A DNA stretch of 64,000 nt from Pseudomonadota bacterium (GCA_021324755.1 JAJPIL010000027.1:1-64000); one strand, 5' to 3'; shown: positions 45,938-56,189, counted from the stretch's first letter. Made by a program: numbers and translations. The notes: generated by a model from the letters alone, not told the origin.

Positions 45938-47143
45938 CTACCTAGTTGGCGCGGTCGTCGTTGGCCGTGAAGACCCACCATCCTCGATACCCCATACGCG
46001 CACCTTGATCGGTACAGGCTTGACGACAGTGCCGTCAGCAAGGGATTCGTCAAGAGGGTAGGCGACCATTTGGTCGTCCCTAAGACCGGACGTAATCTCG
46101 ATCATCCGTCCGTCGCTATATCCGGTTTTCACTGGCACTCTACGGATACGGTTGTTCTCCACGACCTGAACGTAGGCGTTCGTGACCGTGACGCCAAGGG
46201 TGCCAGCAAGTCCGCCCACAGACTTTATTGGGAGTTGGATGGCGTGCGGATGGCGGTCGAGCTCGAGCGTTACATCAGCGTACATACGCGGATAGTATTT
46301 GTGTTCGGGGTTTTTGATATCGATTTCGGTTAACATCGTGCGCGTGGCTAGGTCTAAAGCTGTTTGGATTCGGGTGACATTTGCGTAAATCGGTTGTTGC
46401 GGCATGGCACGCAACACAATACGGGCGGGAGTTCCCGGATGCACGAAATAACTTTCTTGCTCTGGCGTGTATACGTATACGCGCATTGTGTCGATGATCG
46501 CCTCCGACAGTATCACTCGGGCTCCACCTAGATGACCTCCCGCTCCTTCGAGAGCTCCGGTGCTAACTTCAGCGCCCGTGTGCGCGATGCCGAAGTCTCC
46601 GCCGCCAGCCCTGATGAGCGTCCCTGGGTCGACGTACCGACCGGTGATTACCCCGTCGAAGGGCGCGTAAATTTTAGTGTAGCCAACCATCGCTTCGAGC
46701 TCGTGCACATTGGCTTTGGAAATCTCTTCTTTCGCGTAGGCGATGTCAACGGTCTCTTTGGCAATTAGACGGTCGTCAAAGTCACGCGCCTCCTTGAGCC
46801 GGATCCAGGTGAGCCAGTCGATCTGGTGTCTTGCTCGCGCGCGCTGGAGGTTAGCTTCCAGCTCTGGTACCCAGATTTTAGCCAACAGTTGGCCTTTCTT
46901 GACCCAGTCGCCTTTGTCGACACGCAGGTCCTCCAGATAGCCTGTGACCTTGGCATAAATTGGGGCTTCGTAGTATCCGACGAGGTCACCTGGCAGCGTA
47001 ATCGTGCGGACCGCGTCACGACGAACCGGGTGAATGACCGCCACTTCGAACGTCTTCTTGCTGGTCGTTTCGGTCTTGGTGCATCCCGCAAGGATGAGCG
47101 TCACCAACAATCCTAGTGTGATTGCGAGTCTAGAGCGCCTCAT
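45938..47143 (-). CDS. RND efflux membrane-fusion lipoprotein
   Basis: Periplasmic adaptor. 401 residues with a lipoprotein signal 'LGLLVTLILAGC' (Cys21), a biotinyl-lipoyl domain ('IYAKVTGYLEDLRVDKGDWVKKGQ'), a helical hairpin near 90-145, then 'YTKIYAPFDGVITGRYVDPG' and a beta-barrel part. It ends in a Thr/Pro tail. The ATG overlaps the stop of the RND pump by four bases, so pump and adaptor are coupled. Confidence 0.92.
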   Translation of the reverse strand: MRRSRLAITLGLLVTLILAGCTKTETTSKKTFEVAVIHPVRRDAVRTITLPGDLVGYYEAPIYAKVTGYLEDLRVDKGDWVKKGQLLAKIWVPELEANLQRARARHQIDWLTWIRLKEARDFDDRLIAKETVDIAYAKEEISKANVHELEAMVGYTKIYAPFDGVITGRYVDPGTLIRAGGGDFGIAHTGAEVSTGALEGAGGHLGGARVILSEAIIDTMRVYVYTPEQESYFVHPGTPARIVLRAMPQQPIYANVTRIQTALDLATRTMLTEIDIKNPEHKYYPRMYADVTLELDRHPHAIQLPIKSVGGLAGTLGVTVTNAYVQVVENNRIRRVPVKTGYSDGRMIEITSGLRDDQMVAYPLDESLADGTVVKPVPIKVRVWGIEDGGSSRPTTTAPTR

Positions 47144-50100
47144 TTTTTGCCCTCCCGACGCGCGTGAAAGAACTCATAAACCGCAGGCACTAAAAACAGC
47201 GTAAAGATCGTCGATACCAGAAGCCCGCCGGCTGCCGCTCGCGCCAGCGGCGCCGACGCCTCCGAGCCCCTCTCCAGCGCTAGAGCCATCGGGATGAGGC
47301 CCATGATGGTGGCCAAAGCGGTCATCAGTATCGGACGCATTCTGATACGCGCCGCTTCGACCACGGCCTGGCGCAACGGATGGCCGGCACGCAGACGGAC
47401 GTTGGCAAAATCGACAAAAAGAATGGAGTTCGATACGACAATTCCTATCATGAAGATGATGCCCATGAACGACTCGATATTGAGCGTGGTATGGGTGAGA
47501 AAGAGCGTCCAGACAACGCCAACCAGACCCATCGGCACGGCGAACATGATAATGAACGGGTCGAGAAACGACCTAAACTGCGCCACCATAACTAAGTAAA
47601 GCAGCACAGTTGCCAGTATCATTCCGTAGCCGAAGCTGACAAGCGATTTCTGCATCGATTCTACCGAACCGCGGTACTCGATGCTGATGTCGCGAGGCAG
47701 CTTCAAGGGAGCGAGACGCTTTTTTACGGCACTTAGGGTGCCGCCCAGATCCTCCGTAGTAGGATCGACCAGAACATCTACCACCCGCTGAATATTGTAG
47801 TGATCAGCTTCGGCTGGCATGCTTGTAGACTCGACATCCGCCACCATTCGAAGCGTTATCGATTGTTCGTGACCACTGCCAGTGCCCCAGGGCCGGTTGA
47901 GCGTTCCATGTCCCACAGGGATGTCGAGCAGCGAATCGAGAGAGTTGATGTCCTGTTCCCGGTACTGCGACGAAAGAAAGTAGAGCTGGCCGAAGTCAGG
48001 GTTAATCCACACGTTGCGAGCGATCATCATGTTGTTGTTGATCGCGGTAATGAGGTTGTTGACCACGTCCAAGGCGCTGACACCAAGCCGCGCCGCCCGG
48101 ACTCTGTCGATTTTGACGTGAAGCGTAGGATAGCCACCCACCTGTTGAAGAAACGCATCTTTGACTTCTGGTACCGTGCTAAGCAGATTGCGCACTTGCT
48201 GACCGATCTTGAATATGTAGTCCCAGCTGTAGTTCATGGGAGCTATGATCTGGGCGTCGATCGCGGCCAAGCTGCCGAAATTCAACACCGCGTCGACTAT
48301 GCTGGCCGAGCTGAAGAAAATTTTTACTTCTGGCATCTCCTTACGGATCGCCTCGCGTACCTGGTCCATGTATTTGAAGGTCGAGCCTTTATGCTCATGT
48401 GTAAGCCCGACAAATATTTGTCCCGTGTCTTCGGTCGAGTTGACCATGTACATGGCGGTCATCGTGGGAGGTACGCCAAGGTTGGCGACGACCGTATCGA
48501 GGTCTTCTGGCGGAATAATCCGGCGGATTATTTTGTCGATATGTTGAGCAGCTTCCGTGGTGAGCTCGAGCCGCGTTCCAGTAGGCATCCTTAAGTTGAT
48601 GATGAACTTCCCGGCGTCTACGCGCGGGAAATACTGCGTCCCTAGACGTGGCACAAGCATCATCGAGGCCACGAAAATCAAAGCGATAGTGCCGATAAGC
48701 AAAAGTTTGTGATCGAGCGCCTTGGTGAGTGCTCGCTCGTAGGCGTGAGCAAATCGCGCGTAATAACGGTTGAAGATAACAAAGACGTTTCGGCTCCCTT
48801 CTCCTGCTGCGCCGCCGTGAGCCATCGCTTCGAGCCTTTGCGCTTCTTCGGTTCGCAAAAAGCGGCGACTGTAGATAGGAACTAGCGTCATTGCTACTCC
48901 GTAGGAGGCGAACATCGCCAGCGTCAGCGCCAGCGCCAAAGCGCTGAACATGTACTTTGCAAGGCCATAAAGAAATATCACGGGGAAGAAAACTATTACG
49001 GTGGTGACGGTGGCGGCCAAAACGGCTAGCGACACTTCGTTTGCGCCCTCGAGCGCCGCTTTCTCGGGTGTTGCGCCCTCGGCAAGATGGCGGTTGATGT
49101 TTTCGATGACCACGACCGAGTTATCGATTAGGCGGCCGACCGCCAAGGTGAAGCCACCCAGGGTCATGATATTGAGCGTTGCCCCTAGCATGTAGATTAT
49201 GAACCCGGCGGCGAGAATCGAGATGGGGATCGAGAGCGTCATCACAAAGGTCGACCTGAAGCTGCCGAGAAAAAGCAAAATCATGAGGGCGGCGAGAATC
49301 GTTCCCGAGCCCGCCTCGCGCTCGAGCGAATTGAGCGCGTCGAGGATTACGTCGATCTGGCTAAAAATCGCCTTGAGTTTCATTCCTGCGGGCATCCCCG
49401 TGATATGGGGTAACAACTCTTCGACGCCTCTTACCACTGCCACGGTATTGGCTCCAGGCTGCTTGAGTACGCCTACGTATACGCCGGGCTGGCCGTCGAT
49501 CAGCACCTTGTTGTATTGAAGCTCTGCGTCCAGCTCGCCACTGCCCACATCACCGTAATACAGCGGCGCCTGATTGGCTCCGATCTTTACCGGCACAGGG
49601 TTGAGTTGACGAGGATGAGGAATCTTGAGGTCGGTGGTCACAAAATAGTCGAGATTGCCAATTTTGGCGTCGCCGGATGGATAGACCTGACTTTGCCCGT
49701 TGAGCGCATTGACCACGTCCCAAGGTGTTATTCCCCGGGCCTGGAGATCTGGACGTGTGATATAGGTCATGACCTGGGGGATCTTGCCGCCGAACGGATA
49801 GGGCGCCTCGGCCCCCTCGACAGTGCCTAAAAAGTTGCGGACGTTAAAGCGCGCCTGGTCCATGAGCTGTGTTTCATTGAACGGTCCAGAGACGGCGACC
49901 AGCAGAACCGGAATAGCGGTCTCCGGTCCATACTCAAGCACTATCGGTGGTTGGGCATGTGGGGGCAGAAAAAATAGGTCAGACATCGCCAGGACCGCGA
50001 TGTCCGCGGTCGCACCGTCGAGCTGAACGTCGTCGTGGAAGTAAACGTTTATGATGCTGTTGCCGTAAAGGGAGCGCGAAGTAATGTACTTTATGCCGGT

Positions 50101-50316
50101 GCCGAGCGTAAAAAAGCGCTCATCTACCGAGGTAATCGCATATTCGATGTCGACCGGAGAGTAGCCAGGGAAGATGGTGTCTACTGCGCATGCCTTGATG
50201 TTGAGGTTCGGAAAGATGTCAATCGGGATGCGAGCAAAAGCGGTGGCGCCAAGAATACTGGCGATCAACAAGACCACAATAATAAAGTGCGGATTGCGAA
50301 GGGCAAAACCAGGCAT
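47140..50316 (-). CDS. RND family efflux transporter permease
   Basis: A 1058-residue inner-membrane pump with twelve helices and two large periplasmic loops. 'RIPIDIFPNLNIKACAVDTIFPGYSPVDIEYAIT' and 'RMRPILMTALATIMGLIPMAL' are family signatures. The TM4 proton-relay pair reads Asp-Asn ('GRLIDNSVVVIEN') rather than Asp-Asp, and the TM10 Lys position is Ser ('GIVVSNSILFVDF'). ATG 50316 is preceded by GGGAGGATC. First gene of a pump-adaptor-channel operon; substrate unknown. Confidence 0.93.
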   Translation of the reverse strand: MPGFALRNPHFIIVVLLIASILGATAFARIPIDIFPNLNIKACAVDTIFPGYSPVDIEYAITSVDERFFTLGTGIKYITSRSLYGNSIINVYFHDDVQLDGATADIAVLAMSDLFFLPPHAQPPIVLEYGPETAIPVLLVAVSGPFNETQLMDQARFNVRNFLGTVEGAEAPYPFGGKIPQVMTYITRPDLQARGITPWDVVNALNGQSQVYPSGDAKIGNLDYFVTTDLKIPHPRQLNPVPVKIGANQAPLYYGDVGSGELDAELQYNKVLIDGQPGVYVGVLKQPGANTVAVVRGVEELLPHITGMPAGMKLKAIFSQIDVILDALNSLEREAGSGTILAALMILLFLGSFRSTFVMTLSIPISILAAGFIIYMLGATLNIMTLGGFTLAVGRLIDNSVVVIENINRHLAEGATPEKAALEGANEVSLAVLAATVTTVIVFFPVIFLYGLAKYMFSALALALTLAMFASYGVAMTLVPIYSRRFLRTEEAQRLEAMAHGGAAGEGSRNVFVIFNRYYARFAHAYERALTKALDHKLLLIGTIALIFVASMMLVPRLGTQYFPRVDAGKFIINLRMPTGTRLELTTEAAQHIDKIIRRIIPPEDLDTVVANLGVPPTMTAMYMVNSTEDTGQIFVGLTHEHKGSTFKYMDQVREAIRKEMPEVKIFFSSASIVDAVLNFGSLAAIDAQIIAPMNYSWDYIFKIGQQVRNLLSTVPEVKDAFLQQVGGYPTLHVKIDRVRAARLGVSALDVVNNLITAINNNMMIARNVWINPDFGQLYFLSSQYREQDINSLDSLLDIPVGHGTLNRPWGTGSGHEQSITLRMVADVESTSMPAEADHYNIQRVVDVLVDPTTEDLGGTLSAVKKRLAPLKLPRDISIEYRGSVESMQKSLVSFGYGMILATVLLYLVMVAQFRSFLDPFIIMFAVPMGLVGVVWTLFLTHTTLNIESFMGIIFMIGIVVSNSILFVDFANVRLRAGHPLRQAVVEAARIRMRPILMTALATIMGLIPMALALERGSEASAPLARAAAGGLLVSTIFTLFLVPAVYEFFHARREGKK

Positions 50317-51812
50317 GACTAGTGATCCTCCCTTGTCGACGCAAGCGACTTCTTTCGGCTGGCGCTGAAGACGGTGTTGCTTCTAGGTTGATCTTCCACT
50401 TTCGCGCGATTGTGCCCCTAATATGAGGCACACAATCTAGTTAACATGAGCGGACACCGCCGAGCTTCATCGCTAAGCCCTAAAGCGAAAGCTTCAAAGT
50501 CGCTCAAAAATGCACACGTGCGTTGGTTGTTGCCGGAGTCCACTCTTGTGCCTGCAGTCTTTGATGCGCCGGCAAATCGAAAGCTTTTTGAGCATCAGGG
50601 TTCGCGATTGCCGCTGCGTACGTAATCTACGTACGTAATCAATCTACCGCAGACTCATCCTACGTTAAAAACTTGTTCCTATTTTGCCATTCAGCGTGCA
50701 TGTTTTGCAGCTCGTAGAGCGAACTCGTGAACGTGCGACGAGCTTGAGATTTCAACTATTCATGCTCGTGTGATGGCGCTCGGATTTAGCGTAATCCGGA
50801 CTATGCTTAAGCAAAAGTTTGAACTTCGTCGCCTGCGATTTGTGGAGCTTTCGATCTTCAAACAAAGGCTTCCCCAATCCCATTGAGGCCAGTTGTTCGA
50901 GAACTAGCTTTTCGGATAGGAGTCCACACCAAGACGATAGACGCACACCACACGCCGTGAGCCTGCAACCGAGAAAAGCGTTGTGCGCCAGATCGACAGC
51001 GGCGACTGAGTCTTTAACGAAAGCTTTACGTGCGAGGTCAGCTACCGCAAGGCCAGATACCAAAGTAACGCCCCGGACTACGTTTCGAAGGGTTGCTCTT
51101 GGAGGTGGCTCATTAAACATGGCTTGGTATGACCCATAAGCCCGCGTTTTTTAAGTTGCATTCCTCGACATTTGCGGCCGTGTACCTATTCTTCCAGCGA
51201 CAAGGTTGGGGCTTGGCTCTGCGCTCAGAGCGCGCAATTGGCGCTTGCAAAATGCCTCTTTGGTTGGCTTCAGCCCTTGATTATCTTTTTGGCCCGTTTT
51301 TTACATTTTTTGTAGCTCGCGCACTTAGCTACGATTGTTCGTAGTTTTTTCGGAGAAAGGCGTTCAGTGAATCACCTAGCGTGAGCAGTGTCAGGCACAA
51401 TCTAACCGCGACAATGCCGTGGCTTTGCGACAGACGCTTGGCTTCTGCTGTGGCCGAATACGCACACAGTTTATGAAACCGGTACCAAAGCTTTCAGCGC
51501 CCTTGGAGCTCAGCTCAAAGCTTGTCGCGCGCTGTAAGCTGAGGCCCTTTGAAAAGGTCGCCCAAGCACGTGAAAGGCAAGCTTCTGTTAATACTGCGGA
51601 CTTGAGCTGGGCGCAAGTCTTTATGCGGCTTTAAGCGCCGTGCAATTCACGAAACTGCTGGGAGTAGAAATCGCTACGCCCGGCACCGTGCAGCTAGTCG
51701 ATGCAACATTCGGTGGAAACGGGAAGACAATTTGGGGCACAGTTATCGGAGGCAACGGTCGAACGCCGTTTTGCCGTTCCCGAAAAAGCCCTGCATTGGC
51801 GAGGTTTTTCGG
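50317..51812. other. 1.5-kb region with no confident gene
   Basis: The largest gap in the window, between the RND operon and the tRNA genes. It contains an uncertain minus-strand frame (50752-51120), a short tandem repeat GTACGTAATC (twice near 50616-50640), and several runs of T. I recognise no RNA family in it. Confidence 0.4.
50752..51120 (-). CDS. Hypothetical protein, uncertain
   Basis: A 122-codon frame starting MFNEPPPRATLRNVVRGVT with a mildly hydrophobic start and a basic end. 'VVRGVTLVSGLAVADLARKAFV' looks helical. No ribosome site is visible, and the opposite strand is open over nearly the same stretch, so this may be chance. I do not recognise a family. Confidence 0.2.
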   Translation of the reverse strand: MFNEPPPRATLRNVVRGVTLVSGLAVADLARKAFVKDSVAAVDLAHNAFLGCRLTACGVRLSSWCGLLSEKLVLEQLASMGLGKPLFEDRKLHKSQATKFKLLLKHSPDYAKSERHHTSMNS

Positions 51813-51889
51813 TGGCGCGCCAGGCGGGATTCGAACCCACGACCCGCGGCTTAGAAGGCCGCTGCTCTATCCTGCTGAGCTACTGGCGC
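51813..51889 (-). tRNA. tRNA-Arg (UCU)
   Basis: Cloverleaf readable on the minus strand: acceptor GCGCCAG/CTGGCGC, D-arm GCTC...GAGC, anticodon loop CTTCTAA on a GCGGC/GCCGC stem, T-loop GTTCGAATC. The anticodon TCT reads AGA/AGG arginine codons. The 3' CCA is encoded. Confidence 0.95.
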
Positions 51890-51892
51890 GAA

Positions 51893-51966
51893 TCGGGGCG
51901 AGCCGATTTGAACGGCCGACCCCCTGCTCCCAAGGCAGGTGCGCTACCAGGCTGCGCTACGCCCCG
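51893..51966 (-). tRNA. tRNA-Pro (UGG)
   Basis: Minus strand: acceptor CGGGGCG/CGCCCCG, D-arm GCGC...GCGC, anticodon loop CTTGGGA on CCTGC/GCAGG, T-loop GTTCAAATC. Anticodon TGG. Discriminator A; CCA is not encoded, unlike the tRNA-Arg three bases downstream. The two are evidently co-transcribed. Confidence 0.95.
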
Positions 51967-52183
51967 GCTAGTTGCAAACTGAAACTACGTGAACTTACGA
52001 TAACCGCTCCCGGCGCAAAAGCGCAAGCCGAAAACAAACCTCGTCGCTCCGAGTCTCCATCGGCCGGACTAACGCTGACCTTTGCCCGTGCCTTACGTCA
52101 AAAGGCATCGCGCAGGCAAACCAAAAATAAGCTTTTACGGCGACGACGGTGTCTTGAGCGCTTTCACCAGTGGCCGAACGCAC

Positions 52184-52369
52184 TCATTCTTCGATTTTCA
52201 AGGCACCCGATGGGCACGCTGCGACCGTAGCTCTAACCTCGTCGTCGGGCGCGGCGCTCGGTTCGATGACGAATTTACCATTTTCAATGCGAAAGACACG
52301 CGGCAGCGTTTTAACGCAGTTAGCCGAATGGATACACACTTTTGAGTCCCAACTGACTTTTAAAGCCAT
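52184..52369 (-). CDS. Mono-cluster ferredoxin-like protein (YjdI/Fer4_19 type)
   Basis: A 61-residue protein starting MALKVSWDSKVCIHSANC and ending 'CPSGALKIEE'. The Cys pattern (C-x5-C, a lone Cys position replaced, then C-P) and 'VFRIENGKFVIEP' match the small (4Fe-4S) mono-cluster family fused to CDGSH proteins elsewhere. ATG 52369, with GGGAG 11 bases upstream; a TTG at 52387 is less likely. Electron carrier of unknown partner. Confidence 0.75.
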   Translation of the reverse strand: MALKVSWDSKVCIHSANCVKTLPRVFRIENGKFVIEPSAAPDDEVRATVAACPSGALKIEE

Positions 52370-52746
52370 GACGATACTTTCTCCCAATCGAAGACTTACG
52401 CCCGCGACACTTTCGGTTAAGACGCAACTTCGTTGCTTGCCTCAAGCGAACGTGACAAGGTCGCTATTAGCTAGTTATTCTGGCGCTTTTGGCAAACTTA
52501 CTTCAACCAAAGTCGAAGCACTTGTGCGTTGCGTCAGCGTCACGGAAAGTAAAAGCGTTAGCAGAGCTATCGTGCAAGCGATGGTAACCAATGCCACGGC
52601 GCAACCGTTCTGCGCCACGAGCCGGTGCGTATTGCGTAACACGTTCTAGAACGCCTGAATTAGAGACGCCATGAAAAGCGGAGGCTGGCGTCGATTGTCT
52701 TGGGCGAATGGCGCTAGTGTCGAGCCAGGGGCTTTGGTGTGCCGCC
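52370..52746. other. Intergenic region
   Basis: About 375 bases between the divergent ferredoxin gene and the membrane-anchored protein. Overlapping frames on both strands have no ribosome sites. Nothing else seen. Confidence 0.4.
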
Positions 52747-53232
52747 ATGATGCACCATCGTAGACTCGTACTCGTCGGATTGGTCGTTTTGCTTCTTCAG
52801 GCTGGCCTTATCTGGTATGGGCGCACACGCAATTTAATTTCGGCTCATACGAACATCGCTTTTCCGTCGAACGACAGTCTCGAAGCCAGTGCGATCGAGC
52901 TTGAAACAAGGGCAAAGGAAGAGGCTCGGCAATTATTTGCCTCGGAATGTGAAACGGTGCCGCAAAACGGCTTGCACTTCGATTGCCATCTCAGTTATCG
53001 GCCCGCTTATGGGCCTGGGGGGAAAGTGGCGGTTCAGATCATTGTGGAGCAAAGGCTAAAGCGCGACGACGGTAAGCACGAAAGAAAGGTGCGCGCCTTG
53101 CCACAGGAATTAAGACGCTTGGTGCTGACTTACGCAGCGGTAGATGGTCGGTGGGTCGAGGTGGAAAAACCCCGATGGGAGGTGCGAGATAAATCACCAA
53201 CGACGCAAACACAAGTTAGCGCTCGTCGTTAG
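52747..53232 (+). CDS. Membrane-anchored protein of unknown function
   Basis: About 161 residues from ATG 52747. A basic start 'MMHHRR' and one hydrophobic helix 'LVLVGLVVLLLQAGLIWYG' give an N-in/C-out anchor. The periplasmic part has two Cys ('SECETVPQNGLHFDCHLSYRP') that could form a disulfide, then a charged 'VEQRLKRDDGKHERKV'. No family recognised. No clear ribosome site. Confidence 0.45.
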   Translation: MMHHRRLVLVGLVVLLLQAGLIWYGRTRNLISAHTNIAFPSNDSLEASAIELETRAKEEARQLFASECETVPQNGLHFDCHLSYRPAYGPGGKVAVQIIVEQRLKRDDGKHERKVRALPQELRRLVLTYAAVDGRWVEVEKPRWEVRDKSPTTQTQVSARR

Positions 53233-53437
53233 ACCTCGGGTCGGGAAAATGAGACGTTAGCGTTTTTCCGTCTGATACGCGCCCACGCTTTGCTCCTAAG
53301 AGCTTGGTTCGGGGCAAGTTTTGGCCTATCTCAGGACGCGATCCTGGCCCGAAGCCAGACCATCGCCAGCAATTAAAAACGTCTTTTAACTAATCTTTTT
53401 GAAGAACGGAGAGGCCGTAGCAATAACTTGACGTGGG

Positions 53438-54862
53438 TTATTCGGCTGCCTTAAGTTGGTTTTGCGCATTCAGCTTGCTGTGCTTGCGCCCGTAGAGGAA
53501 GTAGACGATCAATCCGACAAAAAGCCAAATGAGAAAGCGCACCCATGTGAGTGGCTTTAGGCTGACCATCAAGATACCGCAGAACACGACGCCCAAAAGG
53601 GGAACCCACGGTACAAATGGGACGGTAAAGGGGCGCGGCGCTGTCGGCTCGAGTACACGCAGCACCCAAACGCCAAGGCATACCAGCACGAAAGCGAAAA
53701 GAGTTCCGATATTGGTAAGCTCAGCCACGAGATCGATCGGCAGGAGCCCTGCCATAGCAGCCACAGCGATTCCCGTCAGTATCGTCGGAATAGTCGGCGT
53801 GCGAAAGCGGGGATGGACCCGCGAAAAGGCCTTCGGAAGTAATCCGTCGCGCGACATCGCGAAAAAAATCCTACTCTGTCCCAACATCAAAACGAGTTGA
53901 ACCGACGTCAGACCAGCGACCGCGCCAATTGAGATTATGCCGGAGATAAAAGAAAGGCCGCGTTCGAAAAAGGCCGACGCCAACGGGGCGTTTAGGTCCA
54001 GCGTACGATAGGACTGCATCCCCGTGACCACGCACGCAACCAACATGTAGAGAACCGTACAAATCGACAGCGAACCGAGGATGCCTATCGGAAGGTCTCG
54101 GTTGGGATTTTTCGCTTCCTCGGCGACGGTCGACAAAGCGTCAAAGCCGATAAAGGCAAAAAACATGTATCCCGCACCGCGCGTGATTCCGAGCAATCCG
54201 TAAGGAGCAAAGGGACTCCAATTGCGTTTTTCGACAAAAAAAGCCCCCACCACTATGACTATCGCGATTGAAAGGAGTTTGATTCCTACGATGAAGGAAT
54301 TTACGCGTGCGCTTTCGGATATCCCAACGTAGAGAATCGCCGACATCACGAGAACTACCAGGACCGCTGGAAGGTTGATTATCGCCCCGGGCCTGGTGAA
54401 TGGAGCGTGAGTCAAGGCGTCCGGCAGGCGCAAACCCAGGCCTTTAAGAATCAGCGTAAAGTAGCCCGACCAGCCGACCGCAACCGTGGCAGCCCCGACC
54501 GCGTATTCCAGTACCAAGTCCCATCCGATTATCCACGCAACCAGCTCGCCCATCGTGGCGTAACAGTAGGTGTAGGCGCTGCCCGCCAAGGGCACCATCG
54601 TAGCAAGTTCGGCATAGCATAGGGCGGCCATGCTGCAAGCTATCCCATCGAGGACTAGCGACAGGATTATCGCCGGGCCAGCGATCTGGGAGGCGGCTAC
54701 TCCGGTTAGAACGAAGATGCCAGCCCCGATAATCGCGCCTATGCCAAGCGCGGTTAAGTCCAATGGGCCCAGCGCCCGCTTAAGCCCGGTGTGCACCTGA
54801 TACAGGTCAGCCATAACGGCGGCGGGCGGCTTGCGCCGCAGTATCTGGGCATAAATGTTCAT
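53438..54862 (-). CDS. Amino acid permease, APC superfamily (CAT-like)
   Basis: About 474 residues with twelve to fourteen hydrophobic segments. 'IGAIIGAGIFVLTG' is the APC helix-1 motif; 'VPLAGSAYTYCYATMGELVAWIIGWDLVLEY' and 'FFAFIGFDALSTVAEEAKNPNRDLPIGI' are characteristic of the cationic amino acid transporter branch. Imports amino acids with protons; specificity uncertain. ATG 54862 ('MNIYAQILRRKPP') chosen over an upstream TTG. Confidence 0.9.
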   Translation of the reverse strand: MNIYAQILRRKPPAAVMADLYQVHTGLKRALGPLDLTALGIGAIIGAGIFVLTGVAASQIAGPAIILSLVLDGIACSMAALCYAELATMVPLAGSAYTYCYATMGELVAWIIGWDLVLEYAVGAATVAVGWSGYFTLILKGLGLRLPDALTHAPFTRPGAIINLPAVLVVLVMSAILYVGISESARVNSFIVGIKLLSIAIVIVVGAFFVEKRNWSPFAPYGLLGITRGAGYMFFAFIGFDALSTVAEEAKNPNRDLPIGILGSLSICTVLYMLVACVVTGMQSYRTLDLNAPLASAFFERGLSFISGIISIGAVAGLTSVQLVLMLGQSRIFFAMSRDGLLPKAFSRVHPRFRTPTIPTILTGIAVAAMAGLLPIDLVAELTNIGTLFAFVLVCLGVWVLRVLEPTAPRPFTVPFVPWVPLLGVVFCGILMVSLKPLTWVRFLIWLFVGLIVYFLYGRKHSKLNAQNQLKAAE

Positions 54863-55212
54863 TTGGGAGTCGGCACCTCGCATATTGAAGCAATATATAG
54901 TGAGGCGCGAATCACTTAGCAACGACGCCGGCGCGGCGCAAGCCTGGGTTATTTCAATCCGCCTTCAAACCAGGTCGATGCAGACAGACGATCTTATGCC
55001 GATTGTCCGCTAGGCTTGCGCTCTTAAGTAGAAACTTGACTTCTTGCTGGCCCGCTCAGATAGCGTCGATCTGCGATAACCAACTGCGTTCGGCTACGTC
55101 ATTTTGGCAACAGCAGTGTTCACTCCGCAGCTACGCTTTTGCGTTCTCTTGATCTGCTGCACCGCTGTCCAAGCTGAGTCCAAACTGCCCGGAGCGCTAG
55201 CGGACCTATCCG
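54863..55212. other. Intergenic region
   Basis: About 350 bases between the SDR gene and the permease, both minus strand. No gene or terminator seen; a minus-strand frame that crosses it is a shadow of the SDR gene. Confidence 0.4.
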
Positions 55213-55995
55213 CTACCAAGCAAGATATCCGCCGTCGACGTGGATTACCGTTCCGGTGACGTAGCTTGCCGCGTCGCTGGCCAAATAAATCACAGCCGCG
55301 CGGAGCTCTTCTGGTCTTCCCAGTCGACCCATCGGGATGAAACTCTCGATGCGCGCGCGGTTGTCGCCTTTTTCGAGCCCTTCGATGTTCATCTCGGTCG
55401 GCACCCATCCAGGCGCGATAGCGTTCACGGTTATCCCGTAACGGCACCATTCTATAGCCAGTTGGCGCGTCAGATTTGCCAGGGCCGCCTTGCTTGCGAC
55501 GTAACACGCCATTCGATAAATGCCGGTGCCGACGTAACCGTAGACAGAGGTGATATTGATGATACGTCCCGGACGCTTGTGTTCGATCAACGCGCGCGCC
55601 ACCCGCTGCGAGAGCATCAGCGGCGCCGTTACGTTGATCGCAAACGTGCTGTCCCAAACTTCTCGCTTGATATTCTCGGCGCGTCCGGTGGGAGCAACGC
55701 CCGCGTTATTGACGAGGATGTCGATTATTCCCAACTGGGCGTTAGCCTCGGCCACAGCGCGATCAACTTCCGCCTCGACCGTGACGTCGGCAGGGATAGC
55801 CGCGGCGTTTACTTTGTAACGCTCTTTGAGCTCCGCGGCAAGCCGTTCCAGACGGTCGGCCCGTCTGGCGACCAGCGCGACGTCCGCGCCAGCCAAAGCC
55901 AGCGCGCGGGCAAACTCAACGCCCAAGCCCGACGAAGCGCCCGTTACCAAGGCCACGTGACCTTTGAGCGAAAAAAGCGAACTAAGCGATTCCAT
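55213..55995 (-). CDS. Short-chain dehydrogenase/reductase
   Basis: 260 residues, classical SDR. Cofactor loop TGASSGLG (18-25) followed by 'ARRADRL', suggesting NADP preference; NNAG; catalytic Ser in 'NITSVYGYVG', Tyr-x3-Lys in 'YVASKAA', and the C-terminal 'VTGTVIHVDGGYLAW'. Resembles the 3-oxoacyl-ACP reductase/gluconate dehydrogenase group, but the substrate is unknown. ATG 55995. Confidence 0.88.
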   Translation of the reverse strand: MESLSSLFSLKGHVALVTGASSGLGVEFARALALAGADVALVARRADRLERLAAELKERYKVNAAAIPADVTVEAEVDRAVAEANAQLGIIDILVNNAGVAPTGRAENIKREVWDSTFAINVTAPLMLSQRVARALIEHKRPGRIINITSVYGYVGTGIYRMACYVASKAALANLTRQLAIEWCRYGITVNAIAPGWVPTEMNIEGLEKGDNRARIESFIPMGRLGRPEELRAAVIYLASDAASYVTGTVIHVDGGYLAW

Positions 55996-56189
55996 CCCGG
56001 ATACTTCCTACAGTTCAACCCTCAAAAGACTGGCGCACGTTTTACAGAAGGCATAGTATAACGCCGCTTTCGGGCGCCCCGAAAGCCCTAGAGGGACTTT
56101 ACGAAACTTAGCCGGTCAGCTTTTGCTTCGATGTCTTTCGCACAAGTGCATGCGGCGGAACGGAACGCTGCGGTGGTCGAGCGCGCCGA

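Noticed and set aside
51640..52230. 196-codon plus-strand frame over the tRNA genes
   Set aside because: Antisense to two clear tRNA genes; the frame contains the usual tRNA-antisense translation artefact.
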